Assembly: GCF_020382885.2 (NCBI RefSeq)
Contig: NC_058506.1
Span: forward strand, 6,324,001 to 6,388,000
DNA length: 64,000 nt
Reading direction: 5' to 3'
Source of the DNA: Scatophagus argus
Lineage: Eukaryota > Chordata > Actinopteri > Scatophagidae
The notes below the pieces were generated by a model. The model saw only the letters and a program-made list of their open reading frames with translations, ran no database searches and was not told where the DNA came from. Position numbers and translations under genes: made by a program. Of this stretch, positions 52,545 to 64,000 are shown piece by piece (positions within the stretch are counted from its first letter, which is position 1; each line of letters opens with the position of its first letter).

Positions 52545-54952
52545 ACTGCCTGAACAGCTGCGTCCCATGCCTCTTTAAAGACCAAATCTGAACATTTTAC
52601 ACTGAGAAAAGACTTGATTCAAACTTAAGACGTTTAACTGATAATATATGAACATGCAAAGGACCAAGCGAGGGATCTAAGTGTGAGTGACGATATTTAT
52701 CTTTTGAAGTTGTGTATAATAAGAGAGGACAGTAATGTGAAAACAAAATGGAATATATAACAGAGGTGCTGCCAAGGTCATACTGAAGTGGCTATTCATC
52801 TAATGGCCATTAATTAATAAGTCTGAGACAAGCCTTAGAGACCGGTGACTCCAGTCAATGACTGTATCATGTCTCATGACCCTTTTGACCTTTCTACAGC
52901 TACACTGCTATAACTCAAAAATGTTACACCTCATTTGAGTATAACCACTGCATTACCTCTTTTTACTTTAACTCTTATTGGGCTTCAAACATCAAGTGCA
53001 CCTCAGTATATCCCCATGTGACATTCAGCATTAGCATTTTGTAACTTTTTCACACTATAAGAGTTACCACAATCTCTTGACAGTCAGCATGACAAAGACT
53101 TTTTGAGGGGACGATCTAAAGGCGTGTTTCCACTATTGTGCTTTCTCAAACTGCCAGTGCCTTGTTCTCGTCAAAGGGTGAAGACACTTAAGAAAAGTAG
53201 TGGTAGAGACGTGGTTGGTGTTGCTGACTGTAAAGCGTCCGTATGGGAGCGCATAGTCTATGCTGCGGAAGTTTCTTGTGAGTACATTCTTTTAAGTGTT
53301 GGACATTGTTAATATTTGCTGATATTTGCAGATGGTTATCGTGGAAAGAAAGTGCAGGTGGCACATCTCACTTTTTTACTAATGAAAATTATATCGAGTG
53401 AATGTAGTCTAAACATGTTAATTAACAGAATAAGACAGACATTTAGAGCTTCCAGCTGTAGAAGCTAAAATTATACATTCATAGTACCAGGTCCTCAGTG
53501 GGGACAATGAAATGTCTTGCACTGATAAAAGGATTAAACTTTAGTCAAAAACCACCCAAACCCTGCAATAAGTTACAAAAAATAACCACAAATGAGTCCA
53601 ATAGAAGCCGTCTTCCTCAGTAGTTCAGGTATCATACCATGTTAACCTTCCACTGCAGGTGATATCCATGCACTGGCCCTGGCTTGACTATTACTTGCTC
53701 ACTTGCGTTATCATAACAAAGTGAAAATGATGCAATACTTTATTTGTGCAACTTCTGACACGAGAAAGACTAAAATAATCCTTTTCAGTGCTTATCAGCA
53801 CTACTTTAACCTACTGACTCACTAACAACAAATTCAAACTGCAGCCCACTTGTCTACATTTTATCCAGCCATTTGAAACAATTGTTTTCATTGGAAACAC
53901 GCTTACCTTTGAAATTACTTAAAAGAAGAAGGAGAACACTATGTCAACCATTAATATATACCTTTGTGAGGTTTTTAATGGGTTGATTTAGTTCAAACAT
54001 AGGACAGTTTCATCAACCCTTAAAAGAACATTAAAAAAAAATCACCTAATTCTATAATACATGTGCAAATGTGTGCTGCATGCATATGGCACAGAACAAC
54101 CGGCCAAGAGCTTTTGACTATGCTGTTGAAGTACAGTCTATACACCAAAGCTTATCTAACATGCTGCAGCACAGTATGCTACCTAAACTCTGCAGAGACA
54201 TGGCAGGGTCCTCCACATTTAACAAAACAAGCTCACCTCACTCATGGCCATGAAAGAAGGTATACATCTTTACAATACTGCCTTCCACTTGAACGTGATT
54301 TGAGGTGTGGTGGTATTTTGTATTACTCCTAATTCTCCTGAGCATGCAAACTGCAGAATGTTTTTACTTTTTTATGCTTTGACTTGTTAAATGTCAGCCA
54401 CAGTCTGTAACCTAACTGCAAGACCCCAATATATTGTTGCTAACTTACACTATGCATGTCACATTGTAGAACAGCCATTCCGACAGCCTACACATTGTGT
54501 GATACTGCACTATTAATACTAATACACTGTTTGTAAATCTGCAGATGTTTTTGTATTGTTTGTTGGCTTTTACGAGAGAATATTTTTACTTTCATTTTCA
54601 TGTACTATTCAGTGTTTATACACAAGGATGAAGTGGGAAAAAATAGGTCAATTTAAGCATAATTTTCTCAAGCAGTCACTTTGCAGAAACATTAAGTGCC
54701 TTTTTTGTTTGTACTGTTTTTGAGGATTGGAAACCAGGAATTGACATTTTTTGTTATTGCAAGGGTTCAGAAAAAGTGAATTGTGTTTTGTAATATGTTT
54801 CCTGCATTTTCAACTAGACCATGCATTTCACCTTTCCTAGCTGATGTGAGTATATTAATATACTGGATAACTACACTGGACTGCTGTTGAACAGTGTGTT
54901 TTGGTTCCTTCTGCCTTCATAAACATATGTCTGATATGCTTTTTTTAATAAA
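52545..54952 (+). other. frmd8: probable frmd8 3'UTR
   Basis: About 2.4 kb of non-coding sequence after the TAA with no other supported exon, ending at the strong AATAAA at 54947-54952. Confidence 0.45.
54947..54952 (+). terminator. frmd8: candidate polyadenylation signal of frmd8
   Basis: AATAAA after a T run, followed within about 30 bp by a TG/T-rich stretch (TATGTTTGTGTGTTT), a typical downstream element. Confidence 0.5.
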
Positions 54953-56000
54953 CAGATGCAAAGAAAGCCCATTTCGCTGAAAATATGTTTGTGTGTTTAT
55001 TACTTCACTGCCTGAAGCCGAAGAACACCAAAACCATATGTATTCTCACTAACCCTGTTACCGGGGTCTGATTTTATGATTTATTTATGATTTTTCTATT
55101 TGCAGATTTCATGTTTTGTACAGATATATTCTGCTCAATCTTTAGTCAAACTCCTATTCCTAGAAAATATTTTGCCATGTGTACTGCTCAGATAATGTAA
55201 ACATAACTTAGACATCCTCTAACATTTCAACTATGTGCATGTAATAAGGTTTGAAAAAGTATTCTAGTGTTAAATTTTATTATTGGTAATATGATGTGCA
55301 GGGTGTAGTGGAGGATGTGAGTGAGTGATCTAACACTGTTAATCCATGTTCAGACAGTGGCTTTGTGATTTCTTATGTGTTTATGGTTTAAAATGTGCTT
55401 ATTAACTCTTTTATATTCTCTTTTTTATTCACCGATTAATAATTAACCATAACTTTAAAAATACTTGAAATGAATTGGGATATTATTCTACTGTTACAAT
55501 ATTGTTCATGATTCAACATATAGTCTTTTGTCAAGTTTTGAATTCGTGACCCTTAAAATGAAAATTGTTTTCTCTGAATATGAAGCCTGTCAACATTTAA
55601 AATTCTGTCTTTTAAATGCAAAAACGCCTCTTTGTTTTATAAAGTCAGAATTTTGTTACGGGACTTTATGACTGATTTTCCATTGTCATATAAGAAATCC
55701 TCAAAACCTTTCCATGTTACAGCAGTATTTATCATTTATCGTAGTCACGGGATTATTGTCAGAGCAGCCTATGCCCTTATTCACTTTATTGGATCAGTAA
55801 CACCTCTGACGACAAACAGTAATCAATATCTATTGTTATTAAAAATTAAAATATCTATTGTTAATTTAAAAAGTGCATTTATGTTGTTCCTCGTGGTCTG
55901 CTGAACCGTGAACACCATGACTTGTGCAGCAGTGCATTTCCGTACTGTCAGAGCAGAAGAGTTTCTTTGGCAGAGCTGCATCATTCCTCACCTAAGTGAG
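54953..56000. other. intergenic, frmd8 to vps51
   Basis: AT-rich, no supported exon or repeat. Confidence 0.6.
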
Positions 56001-56310
56001 TCAAGACTGAACTATCTTGACTGCGCACACTCTTTGACGACGTAACACCGGATAGGCTTACAACCCCGGAAACAAATGCGTTCAAGCTAGCTGCTTGTGT
56101 TGTATGGAAAATATGAAATCTTCTTATTAACTACTTTGAAAAGCGTCGTGATAGAGAGGAGGCGACGAAGCTACGCGAATATAGGTCACTTTAGAGCAAG
56201 AAGTTAGAGTTTTCAGACAGTGGTTGTCAGTTTTTCCTGCCAGCTGGACGCTCGTCGTTTTTGTTTACGGTCATTTCATTTGTACATTTCTCAGCTGGCC
56301 GCTGTACAAT
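56001..56310 (+). promoter_or_regulatory. vps51: vps51 promoter / 5'UTR region
   Basis: GC content and CpG words rise here (TTTGACGACGTAACACCGGA, CCCCGGAAAC, GTCGTGATAGAG). There is a CRE-like TGACG and an ETS-like CCGGAA, typical of a TATA-less housekeeping promoter. The start site cannot be placed precisely. Confidence 0.45.
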
Positions 56311-59300
56311 ATGGACGGTGAGATGGACGGCTCTGTGGCGGTGTCGGAGGACTCCGGCCACGGTAGGAGACGTAGGGTGCACGGCATGCTGAAGCTCTAC
56401 TACGGGCTAAACGAGGAAGGAAAGGCCGAGGAGCAACCGACGTCCCTGGATCCCTGCGACATTAACGGGCCGCATTTCGACCCCGAGCTCTTCCTCAACA
56501 AGGTTAGTGATCGCTGCTGTGTCGCTTCTCCAGTCATACAGCTCTCATAATGACCTCTGCACTGTGTGCCATAAAGACTGCTGTCAACATCAGTGTTACC
56601 TGGACCTGCTAAACTACAGGCTCACTTTTCTCTATGCTGTTGTTAAATGAGAGAAATTCGAACATAAATTAAAGCCATCTCTGTGTCATTGCTGCTGTCT
56701 CCGTCACTGCACATCAACACGTACAATTTGCTGTAATATGATGGGGAGTCAATATATTAATATTGAGTGGAAGGGAGTTTTTAGCGTCTGGGATACTTCT
56801 CATCGATTACCAGCATCAGTTTAAATTTAATGTGAAGTCTTGGAATAAATGCTGAAGAACCACAAAACTAAGTGGGAATATAATTCAGCTTTGGATACAT
56901 CTGATCTGATCAAAAATTAAGCGCACTGCTCATTTTAACCACATCATGAAAAATCTCTGTGACCGTGATGTGTTTTGTGTCCAAATGCAGCTCAGAAGGG
57001 AGTGCTCTCTTGCGGAGCTGATGGACCAGGAGACTTGCATGGTCAAGCAGATCCGCTCTTTGGACAGTGACATGCAGACGCTGGTGTATGAAAACTACAA
57101 CAAGTTCATATCTGCTACAGGTGAGGATACATCTCAGTCACTGTTAAGTTACTCTTGAAATGTTGTCAGATTTTGTTGAATTGTGCATATCCAGATAGTT
57201 GACCCATCTTTCCATGTTTTCCAGACACCATTAGAAAGATGAAAAACGATTTCAAGAAGATGGAGGATGAAATGGATTGCTTGTCTGCTAACATGGCAGC
57301 CATCACTGAGTTCAGCGCTCGTATCAGTGGTACTCTTCAAGACCAGCACGCGCAGATCACAAAACTCTCAGGTGAGGCCTGAATTGGCAGTTTGTTTTGC
57401 TGAATCACTTCTGGGGGACTTCACGACGGTTATTGTTTTTGACATTTTTGTCTTGCCGTGTTTCATTTCAGGGGTTCACACTCTGTTAAGAAAACTGCAG
57501 TTTCTGTTTGAATTGCCTGCTAGATTAAATAAGTGTTTGGAGCTGCAGGCCTATGCTCAAGCAGTGAGATCCCACCGCCGTGCCCGCTGTGTGCTGCAGC
57601 AGTACAGCCACCTGCCCTCCTTCAAAGGAATTCAGGACGACTGTCACGCTATCATGGACAAGCTGGCACAGGAGCTTCGGCAGAAGTTCAGGTAGGAAAT
57701 CTGTGAGCCTACATTCAGATTATACACACGACTGTGTGTGTGAATAATTGTGATTGACGAGTACGCCCAGATTTTATGAACCATAGAAAGAAATAAGGGT
57801 TAAATGTAACTGAGTACACTGGAAATCCTTACGTTGTTCTGTCAGACTGATGCCTTAATCTTATCCAAATTCACTCATGCTGCTCAACTAGGTCAGTTAA
57901 ACAAATATTTGGTATAATGTCAATGGTTTGTCATTATTAGAGGCTGCACTCGCCTACACAAAATGTTTAAATAGAGATTTATTTATGTTTGATATTTTTC
58001 CATTTCCTCAAGATCATTTATTTCTACCTGCTTTGTTGTTATCTTGTAGGGATGGTGGATCAAGTGCCAAAGATTTGTCAGAGTGTGTGGAGCTGCTGCT
58101 ACAGTTGGATGAGCCAGCAGAAGAGCTGTGTGATAAATTCCTGAGCCATGCGCAGTCTCGACTAGAGTCGGACCTCCAGGGTCTGGAAGCTGAGATAAGA
58201 CCGTACCCGTCTGCTGCAGCCATGAAAGATGTTTCTGCACGCAGGTTGTCATCTACTGCAGCTGCTGGATCACCAACAGATAATTCCCCTAAAATGAGTG
58301 CAATACCTTCTCCCACTTCAAACACTGACATACTGGAATTCATTGACAGAGGCTGCAACGAATTTGTCAGCAGCTTATGTTTAGTTATTACATCCTATCA
58401 AGAACTATTTATCAACCATGCTCACAAAGGCGAGCTAGCATCCAAAAATATTCCTCAGATGGCAAATGGGAAGTTGCATGCGTTCGTGGATGATCTGGCC
58501 GCTCGATATTTCTCGCTAGTGGAGCGGAGAATACAAGAGGAGAAAGGTGTTGCAGATAACTCCCTCTTAGTCCGCGCACTTGACCGCTTCCACCGCAGAC
58601 TTCAGGCTATCGCCAAGCTGCTGCCAGGCTCTGCTGTGCCAAACCAAGGGACTGAGATTGTGATCCGGGCAGCAACAGAGCGAGTCAAGCAGTACCTCGC
58701 TGCGCTGCAGAGCTTCTACATGGACAGCCTGACAGACGTGAGGCAGGCCCTGGCGACCCCTCGGCTCTCTGTGGCCAGTGCTGCAGCGGCTGGAGGCGGA
58801 GCTCTTCTAGGGGGTCCGGCCTCCGGCAGAGATGCTCCATCCAGCCTGCCAGAACTCCTCTCATCCCTGTCAGCCTCTATTCTCAATCAGATTAAATCAG
58901 TGCTGGCATCAGTGCATCTCTTCACAGCTAAGGACATTACATTCTCCAACAAGCCTTACTTCAAGGTGAGTAATTTTTTTTCTTTATTTAGCACTACTGA
59001 ACACACAGAGAGTAATTGAATAGTGGCACTATTCCTTTCATTTGTGACATCCTGTATTTTTAGTTTCTGCACAGTGAGTGTGCCAGCTGTTTCTGACTGT
59101 CTTCTCCTCATAGGGTGAATTCTGCAGCCAGGGTGTACGTGAGAGCCTGGTGGTGAACTTTATAAAGTTTGTGTGCCAGTCCTCTCGCCAGTTTTGTGAG
59201 AGCGCGGGAGACAAGGGAGGTTCGACTCCTCCGGCCCTTCTGCTGCTGCTCTCCCGCCTCTGCTTGGACTATGAAACCTCTACTATCTCCTACATTCTCA

Positions 59301-61473
59301 CTCTCACAGATGAACAGTTCCTTGTGCAGGTAAATGGCTTGCCACAAATGCAGCAGCATGCACGTGAGACCATATTACACTGTAGAAAAACATTATTTAA
59401 CTACAACTAGCTGAGCACGTTCCTGTGAAATATGACAAATCTGTTATGTTTTTGAATGTGTTTTTTTTTTTTTTAAATGAATTTATTTCGCTCCCAAAAG
59501 GTGACCTGGGTAACAGCCACCTAAATTACACGTTTTCTTCTTTTTGTACTTCCTTAGCACCACAGTCCTGTGACACCAGTCACAACTTTATGTGCAGAAG
59601 CCAGGGAGGCAGCACAGAAACTACTGAACCATTATGTGAAGGTCGGTTTTCATCTCCAGCGTTCACTGACTTCTCTTGCTGAGGGAAAACTTAAGACCTC
59701 AGTGCAGGAAAGTACTTCTTCAAAGAACCTTTTCCCGTAATTGCTTGTGTTTTCTTGTTCGTTTTTACAGGTTCAAGGTCTGATTATCTCCCAGATGTTA
59801 AGAAAGAGCGTGGAAACACGAGACTGGGTTAACACCATTGAGCCACGAAATGTCCGCGCTGTGATGAAGAGAGTGGTGGAGGACACCACCTCGATAGATG
59901 TCCAGGTAATCGCAGTATCGCCATCAGTCCATGCATTGCTTTCATCACCGTGTATGAGAAAGTGGTCTTATCAACCTTCGTGATCCATCATAGGTTGGCC
60001 TTTTGTATGAAGAGGGTGTGAGGAAAGCGCACAGCAGTGACTCCAGCAAACGGACTTTCTCTGTTTACAGCAGCTCCAGGCAGCAAGCCCGCTATGCTGC
60101 CAGCTATACTCCAAGGTGAGTCAGCTACACACACACACACACACACACACTGGTGAAGCGATGAAACAAAGTGCAGTATCAGTTTTGTGGGGTGTAATCA
60201 CTTAATTTTAATGTAATTACAACATATCAGACTTTGACAGGGACAGAATGAAGTCTTGGACTTAATTTAGCAAGGTTTTTGTCGTTTCTTGGACATTTAA
60301 GAGATATGGTTTAAGATTGAAAATATGTAAATCATGTCAAGAGCACTTTTCTAAATCTAAAGCCACGATTGAACACTAGAGATGGCCACCAGTTTTACAT
60401 GTCCACCATTAATTCTTCTGCACGGGGATAATTAATAGGGAATTTAATTGCACAAACGTATTCCTACTCTGCAGGATGCTGAACATAAACTTACTAACAT
60501 GTTGAAGTCCAAAGTTTTCAATGTGTAAACATCTTTTTCCAGCTGAAATTTTTTTTTATCTGTATTACTTTGCTGAGATACAGGTAGCTATTTCAGCTTC
60601 ATCCTAAAATCAAATCCATCCATGTTTTTGAAATACAGGTGTAATTAGGTGACGTTTGCACGTTTTGAATGACAAATGTCTGCATGAAATGTCAAGACTG
60701 AGTTATTGTGGAAAAGAGCTGGTTCATATGACAAGGTCGGCCAAAAACTCAGGAGTGTTTGTAATTGTTTTGAATGGACACAGTGGTAGCCTAATGGAGA
60801 CACAATGTTGTTAAAATACGGCAATAACAGCATATGTTTCAAACAGTCTCTCCTGCAAGGCATTCAGTGCTGGAGTAAAGTGATGACATATGGCCCATAT
60901 ATGAGTGGTTTAGGATGATACAGAGGCATGCAGCAAATCCGTATTACACTTTCACTGCAGGGGGAGCAACTTGTGACTTTAATCATAAGAATAAGGTCAT
61001 TGTGTTAATTGTGTTTTCACTTGAATGATGTGTCTGCCTGCAGTGCTCCCATGGACACTAATCTCCTGAGCAACATACACAAGCTGTTTTCTGAGAGGAT
61101 TGACATCTTCAGCTCAGTGGAGTTTAACAAAGTGAGTACAGGTCTTCGTTATACTATGACGTAGCGTTCAGTGAAAATCATCTCCCGCTCACACACCCCT
61201 CCACTGTCCCAGGTCTCCGTGATGACAGGAATTATCAAAATCAGTTTGAAGACGTTCCTGGAGTGTGTCCGTCTGCGCACCTTTGGCCGTTACGGGCTTC
61301 AGCAGATCCAGGTTGACTGCCACTACCTGCAGATGTACCTGTGGCGGTTCGTCTCCGACGAGAACCTTGTGCACTTCCTGCTGGACGAGATAGTGGGGAG
61401 CTCGGCCCACCGCTGCCTGGATCCTGCCCCAATGGAGCAGAGTGTGATCGAAGTCATCTGTGAGCGAGGCTAA
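56311..61473 (+). CDS. vps51: VPS51, GARP/EARP tethering complex subunit (fat-free)
   Basis: VPS51 is a subunit of the GARP and EARP complexes that tether endosome-derived vesicles at the trans-Golgi network and recycling endosomes. The zebrafish gene is known as fat-free. The eleven coding exons are 56311-56502, 56991-57120, 57225-57371, 57472-57691, 58050-58965, 59114-59329, 59558-59641, 59771-59905, 59994-60115, 61044-61131 and 61213-61473. They give 836 aa, slightly longer than human. The N-terminal [10 protein letters not shown] motif and [10 protein letters not shown] precede the Vps51/EXO84/COG1-type coiled coil ([37 protein letters not shown]). The [19 protein letters not shown] block follows. 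The 916-nt exon carries two Ser/Pro/Ala/Gly-rich loops ([15 protein letters not shown] and [20 protein letters not shown]) likely to be disordered. The last exon ends in [15 protein letters not shown] second in-frame ATG lies four codons after the first. All junctions are in phase. Confidence 0.97.
60127..60150. repeat. (AC)12 microsatellite in vps51 intron
   Basis: Twelve uninterrupted AC units just inside the intron after the ninth vps51 coding exon. Confidence 0.95.
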
Positions 61474-62151
61474 AGCTTGGCGTGCTGCACAGACAGCTAG
61501 TGTGCTCCAGACGCCATATCACAACTTCAGATGTGATAAATGTTACATTAACCAATCCACATTTAATTATACTGTAAAAAGGTTGTTTTGCACAAAATCT
61601 CATTAACATTTGTGAAGATTTCAATACTCCTGTCACAGCCTCAAGGAAAAAGCGATGAAACTTTCTGCATAACATTTTAAGCCTTTCAACACTATAAAAA
61701 ACCAAACAACAATTGACTATTTTATCATCAAGAAGATTAAATCATTGTCTGACAGTGAATTTGAGGCAGGTCTATGTTACATTCCAGGCACTAAGCATAC
61801 AAAGTGTACGAAGTGTACATAAGTAGTTAGAATGAGTAGATAGAAACTAAATTAATTATCCATGACTTGATCTAAAAATTTTAGCACATATTCCCCTTGA
61901 AGGAGATGTGTTTCATGTGAATACAGATTCTTAATGACAAAAAAGAAAAGTTCACTCTTGTGGGAATCTCATGTATTAGTAAATGCTTTTTGGGGGGTAT
62001 TTGCTGAGTAATTTGCAGTCTGAATGTCATCTGGTTATATAATCCATGTTTAACACAGCTGCCTTCAGATGAGCTGATTGTTTTCTGTGCATCTCTTTTG
62101 CAGATCAACACTATCTTTTAGGAATGTTCTCGATTATATGTCCACAATAAA
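61474..62151 (+). other. vps51: vps51 3'UTR with AATAAA
   Basis: Non-coding after the TAA. AATAAA at 62146-62151 is followed by a T/TTTG-rich stretch (TTTGTTTGTTTG), a good polyadenylation context. Confidence 0.6.
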
Positions 62152-62399
62152 CCTGTATGAATGTGAGATTCAACATTTGTTTGTTTGTTTTTTTCATAAG
62201 AAAACAGTCTCAGCCCTGTTGAAATGGGCAAAATTAAAAAAAAAAAACAAACATAGCAGTTTGTGTCAATTATGTTATGATTACATTTAACTGAACAATA
62301 TAGCAAGAAATTTACATAATTCAGGTGCATTTCACAACATCTGCCAGCCATTTCTCACTGTAGCGTGCATCTGACTGTCGCCACCTGAGGAGCTAATAC

Positions 62400-62500
62400 G
62401 ATTGGCTGAACTCTCTTTCTCCACCCTCTTCTGATGACCGCAGAGGAGTCTGATTGGCTGAGAGACGCTTTCGTGCTGTTCGTGTATCTGTCGGGGGCGT
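62400..62500 (+). promoter_or_regulatory. tm7sf2: tm7sf2 promoter with paired NF-Y (inverted CCAAT) boxes
   Basis: GATTGGCTGA occurs twice, at 62400 and 62452, each an inverted CCAAT box. A GC-box-like GGGGGCG follows near 62492. It lies less than 200 bp upstream of the first donor. NF-Y sites commonly accompany SREBP control of sterol genes. I did not find a clear consensus sterol element, so SREBP control is inference. Confidence 0.5.
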
Positions 62501-62575
62501 TTCCAACTGCAGGCTGTTGGACGTATCCATGAGAATATCGTTACGGTCCCGTCCACACCTCTATGCCTTAGACTG
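62500..62575 (+). other. tm7sf2: tm7sf2 non-coding exon 1 (5' limit unknown)
   Basis: The donor ACTG|GTAAGA at 62576 ends a CpG-containing segment downstream of the CCAAT boxes. The next acceptor (TTTTCACAG, ending at 63543) opens the exon that carries the ATG. Confidence 0.5.
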
Positions 62576-63553
62576 GTAAGACACTGCTTACTGTATTGCG
62601 AGACAAACATTTTTTTTTGACTTTATATACGCTGTATTTCTTTATTTCTAAAGACTTTGTTTCCCTCACGCTCAGCTCATTTTAGCATCAGCAGGTAACG
62701 AGAGAGCAGCTAAACAGCCTGTCATCTCGTTTCATAATAGAAATGTCTGGACACAGGAACTGACCTGAACTTTGTCTCGGCTATTTATGACAGCAATCGC
62801 AGCAACATATCAGTAGTACACAAAATACCAGCTAATTATTCTACATAATTCTAATTCTTACATACAATTCCTTGATACTGGAAGTGAAACATCACTTCGC
62901 TGATTCTCAGATTTTTCCGTATTTGTCTTTTATTTTTTGGTGCATTTGTGATCAGCTGTGTTATTATGACTTCCCTTAAGGTTCCTTGAGAAGTCTGAGA
63001 CATAAATAAAAGTATATAATAAAATAAAAGTAGAAATACTATTACGGTATGTAAAAATATTCTTTTCCAAGTGGAAAAGTAACAAATCTACTAAAGTAAA
63101 AGTGTGTAAATATTAACAGCAAATGTACCTAAAGCATCAAAATGGCACCTTTCAAAGTCTTAGACATAATTCCTAGATTAGTAGATTAGTGATGCATTAA
63201 AAGGTTTTCAGTGTTTTAATGTACCTGGTTGCATGATGCTACTTTGAACTATTTTGGAACAGTCTGAGTAGTTGCATCCTGTTGAATCTGGTACACTTGG
63301 TGAGTCAGTGTGGCTGCACTGAAAGTGTGTATGGCCTGTTGAAAGGGCAACACTGTGTGTGAATGTATAAGATTCAGAGGGTAGTTTCACTGCAGATTTG
63401 ATGGATAAGGTTCACTCTAGAAAATGTCACTTTTTTCATTGAAGGCTTTGGTATTACTCCATTGCCGTATAATTACTGCTATTTATTTATTCATCAGATG
63501 TCTTTATATTGACTGAAATATATCTACTTGAATATTTTCACAGGTGACCAATA

Positions 63554-63626
63554 ATGAGACCAAACAGTCAAGCGCTCAAGCACAAGTCCTCACATGACAC
63601 AGAGAGGGAATTTGGAGGAACGCTGG
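63554..63626 (+). CDS. tm7sf2: TM7SF2 (delta14-sterol reductase), first coding exon only
   Basis: TM7SF2 is an ER membrane C14-sterol reductase of cholesterol synthesis, related to the C-terminal domain of the lamin B receptor. Only the first 24 codons and one base of the next are in the window, ending at a GTGAGT donor; the rest lies beyond the right edge. The exon encodes a short polar leader followed by EREFGGTL plus a split G codon. That matches the EFGGPLG motif that opens the mammalian enzyme just before its first membrane helix. Human TM7SF2 lies directly downstream of VPS51 on the same strand, as here. The peptide alone is short, so the call leans on this synteny. A lamin B receptor paralogue is the alternative. 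Confidence 0.75.
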
Positions 63627-63954
63627 GTGAGTCACAGCAGAAAAGATCGCCTCACTGCCGCTTCTTCACCATACATCCACTGTCATTTGAACTCGACATA
63701 TAGCAGCATTTGCTGTTATATTTGCTGTTGAATTACAGTTTTCTGTACAAGTTGCTTTTTTTTTTTTTTCAGTAAACAAAAGCAGATGATTTCATTAAAG
63801 TAAAATATAAAGTTGCATTAATACTTACTGTTTTAAATATATAGGCGCTGTCATGATATTTTGCACAGGTCGGGTATTTCTTCAGCTGCTTCTTTGGGAG
63901 GTCATAAACCTGCTGCCACAATAGGAATAATAAGATGACAAAACTCTGCAGTGG
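63627..63954 (+). other. tm7sf2: tm7sf2 intron (partial)
   Basis: Follows the first coding exon donor. It contains a T15-type homopolymer near 63757-63771 and no acceptor with a recognisable next exon. Confidence 0.5.
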
Positions 63955-64000
63955 GGCGGCACGGTGTTGCAGTGGTTAGCACTGTTGCCTCATAGCAAGA
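63955..64000 (+). mobile_element. tRNA-derived SINE head (DANA/Mermaid-like), cut by window end
   Basis: GGGCGGCACGGTGTTGCAGT followed by GGTTAGCACTGTTGCCTCAT and AGCAAGA matches the 5' end of widespread fish SINEs. It includes an A-box-like TGCAGTGGTTAGCACTG. The B box and tail would lie beyond the window, so family and length cannot be settled. Confidence 0.65.

Overview
The window is nuclear DNA of a vertebrate, almost certainly a spiny-rayed teleost fish. Its genes are split by GT-AG introns with vertebrate splice sites. The proteins are closest to vertebrate families. The non-coding DNA is AT-rich, carries CA/TG microsatellites and holds several copies of an interspersed repeat I recognise from percomorph fishes. 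The last 45 bases look like the head of a fish tRNA-derived SINE. There is no bacterial, phage or CRISPR content.

Seven protein-coding genes can be supported, all on the + strand: flrt1 (single coding exon, 5101-7152), zfpl1 (8 coding exons, 24834-26994), an unnamed histidine-rich coiled-coil gene (8 coding exons, 30548-36579), rom1 (4 coding exons, 39605-42758), frmd8 (10 coding exons, 45796-52544), vps51 (11 coding exons, 56311-61473) and the first coding exon of tm7sf2 (63554-63626, continuing beyond the window). I joined the exons by hand. Every splice phase matched and each complete model is a whole number of codons: flrt1 683 aa, zfpl1 325 aa, His-rich gene 1352 aa, rom1 349 aa, frmd8 467 aa, vps51 836 aa. 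Six of the seven have human counterparts on 11q12-q13, and VPS51-TM7SF2 are neighbours there, so this is a fish version of that block.

Layout: 1-5012 is flrt1 upstream/intron sequence. 5013 to about 9268 is flrt1 coding exon plus a probable 2.1 kb 3'UTR. About 9.3-23.1 kb is a gene desert with repeats. 23.1-27.7 kb is zfpl1. 27.7-30.5 kb is intergenic. 30.5-36.8 kb is the His-rich gene. 36.8-39.5 kb is intergenic with a repeat copy and a TG microsatellite. 39.5-43.5 kb is rom1. 44.2-55 kb is frmd8 including a long 3'UTR. 56-62.2 kb is vps51. 62.4-64 kb is the 5' end of tm7sf2.

The genes do not form one pathway. zfpl1 (cis-Golgi membrane protein), vps51 (GARP/EARP tethering) and frmd8 (iRhom/ADAM17 trafficking) all act in membrane traffic. 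rom1 is a photoreceptor disc-rim tetraspanin, flrt1 a neuronal adhesion receptor and tm7sf2 a sterol reductase. The most unusual object is the His-rich gene. Its third exon encodes a serine tract and then 34 tandem copies of a ~12-residue unit (consensus E/G-D-H-H-S-P-G-H-H-H-H-H). This precedes a coiled coil resembling TJAP1/BEGAIN. I do not recognise this architecture.
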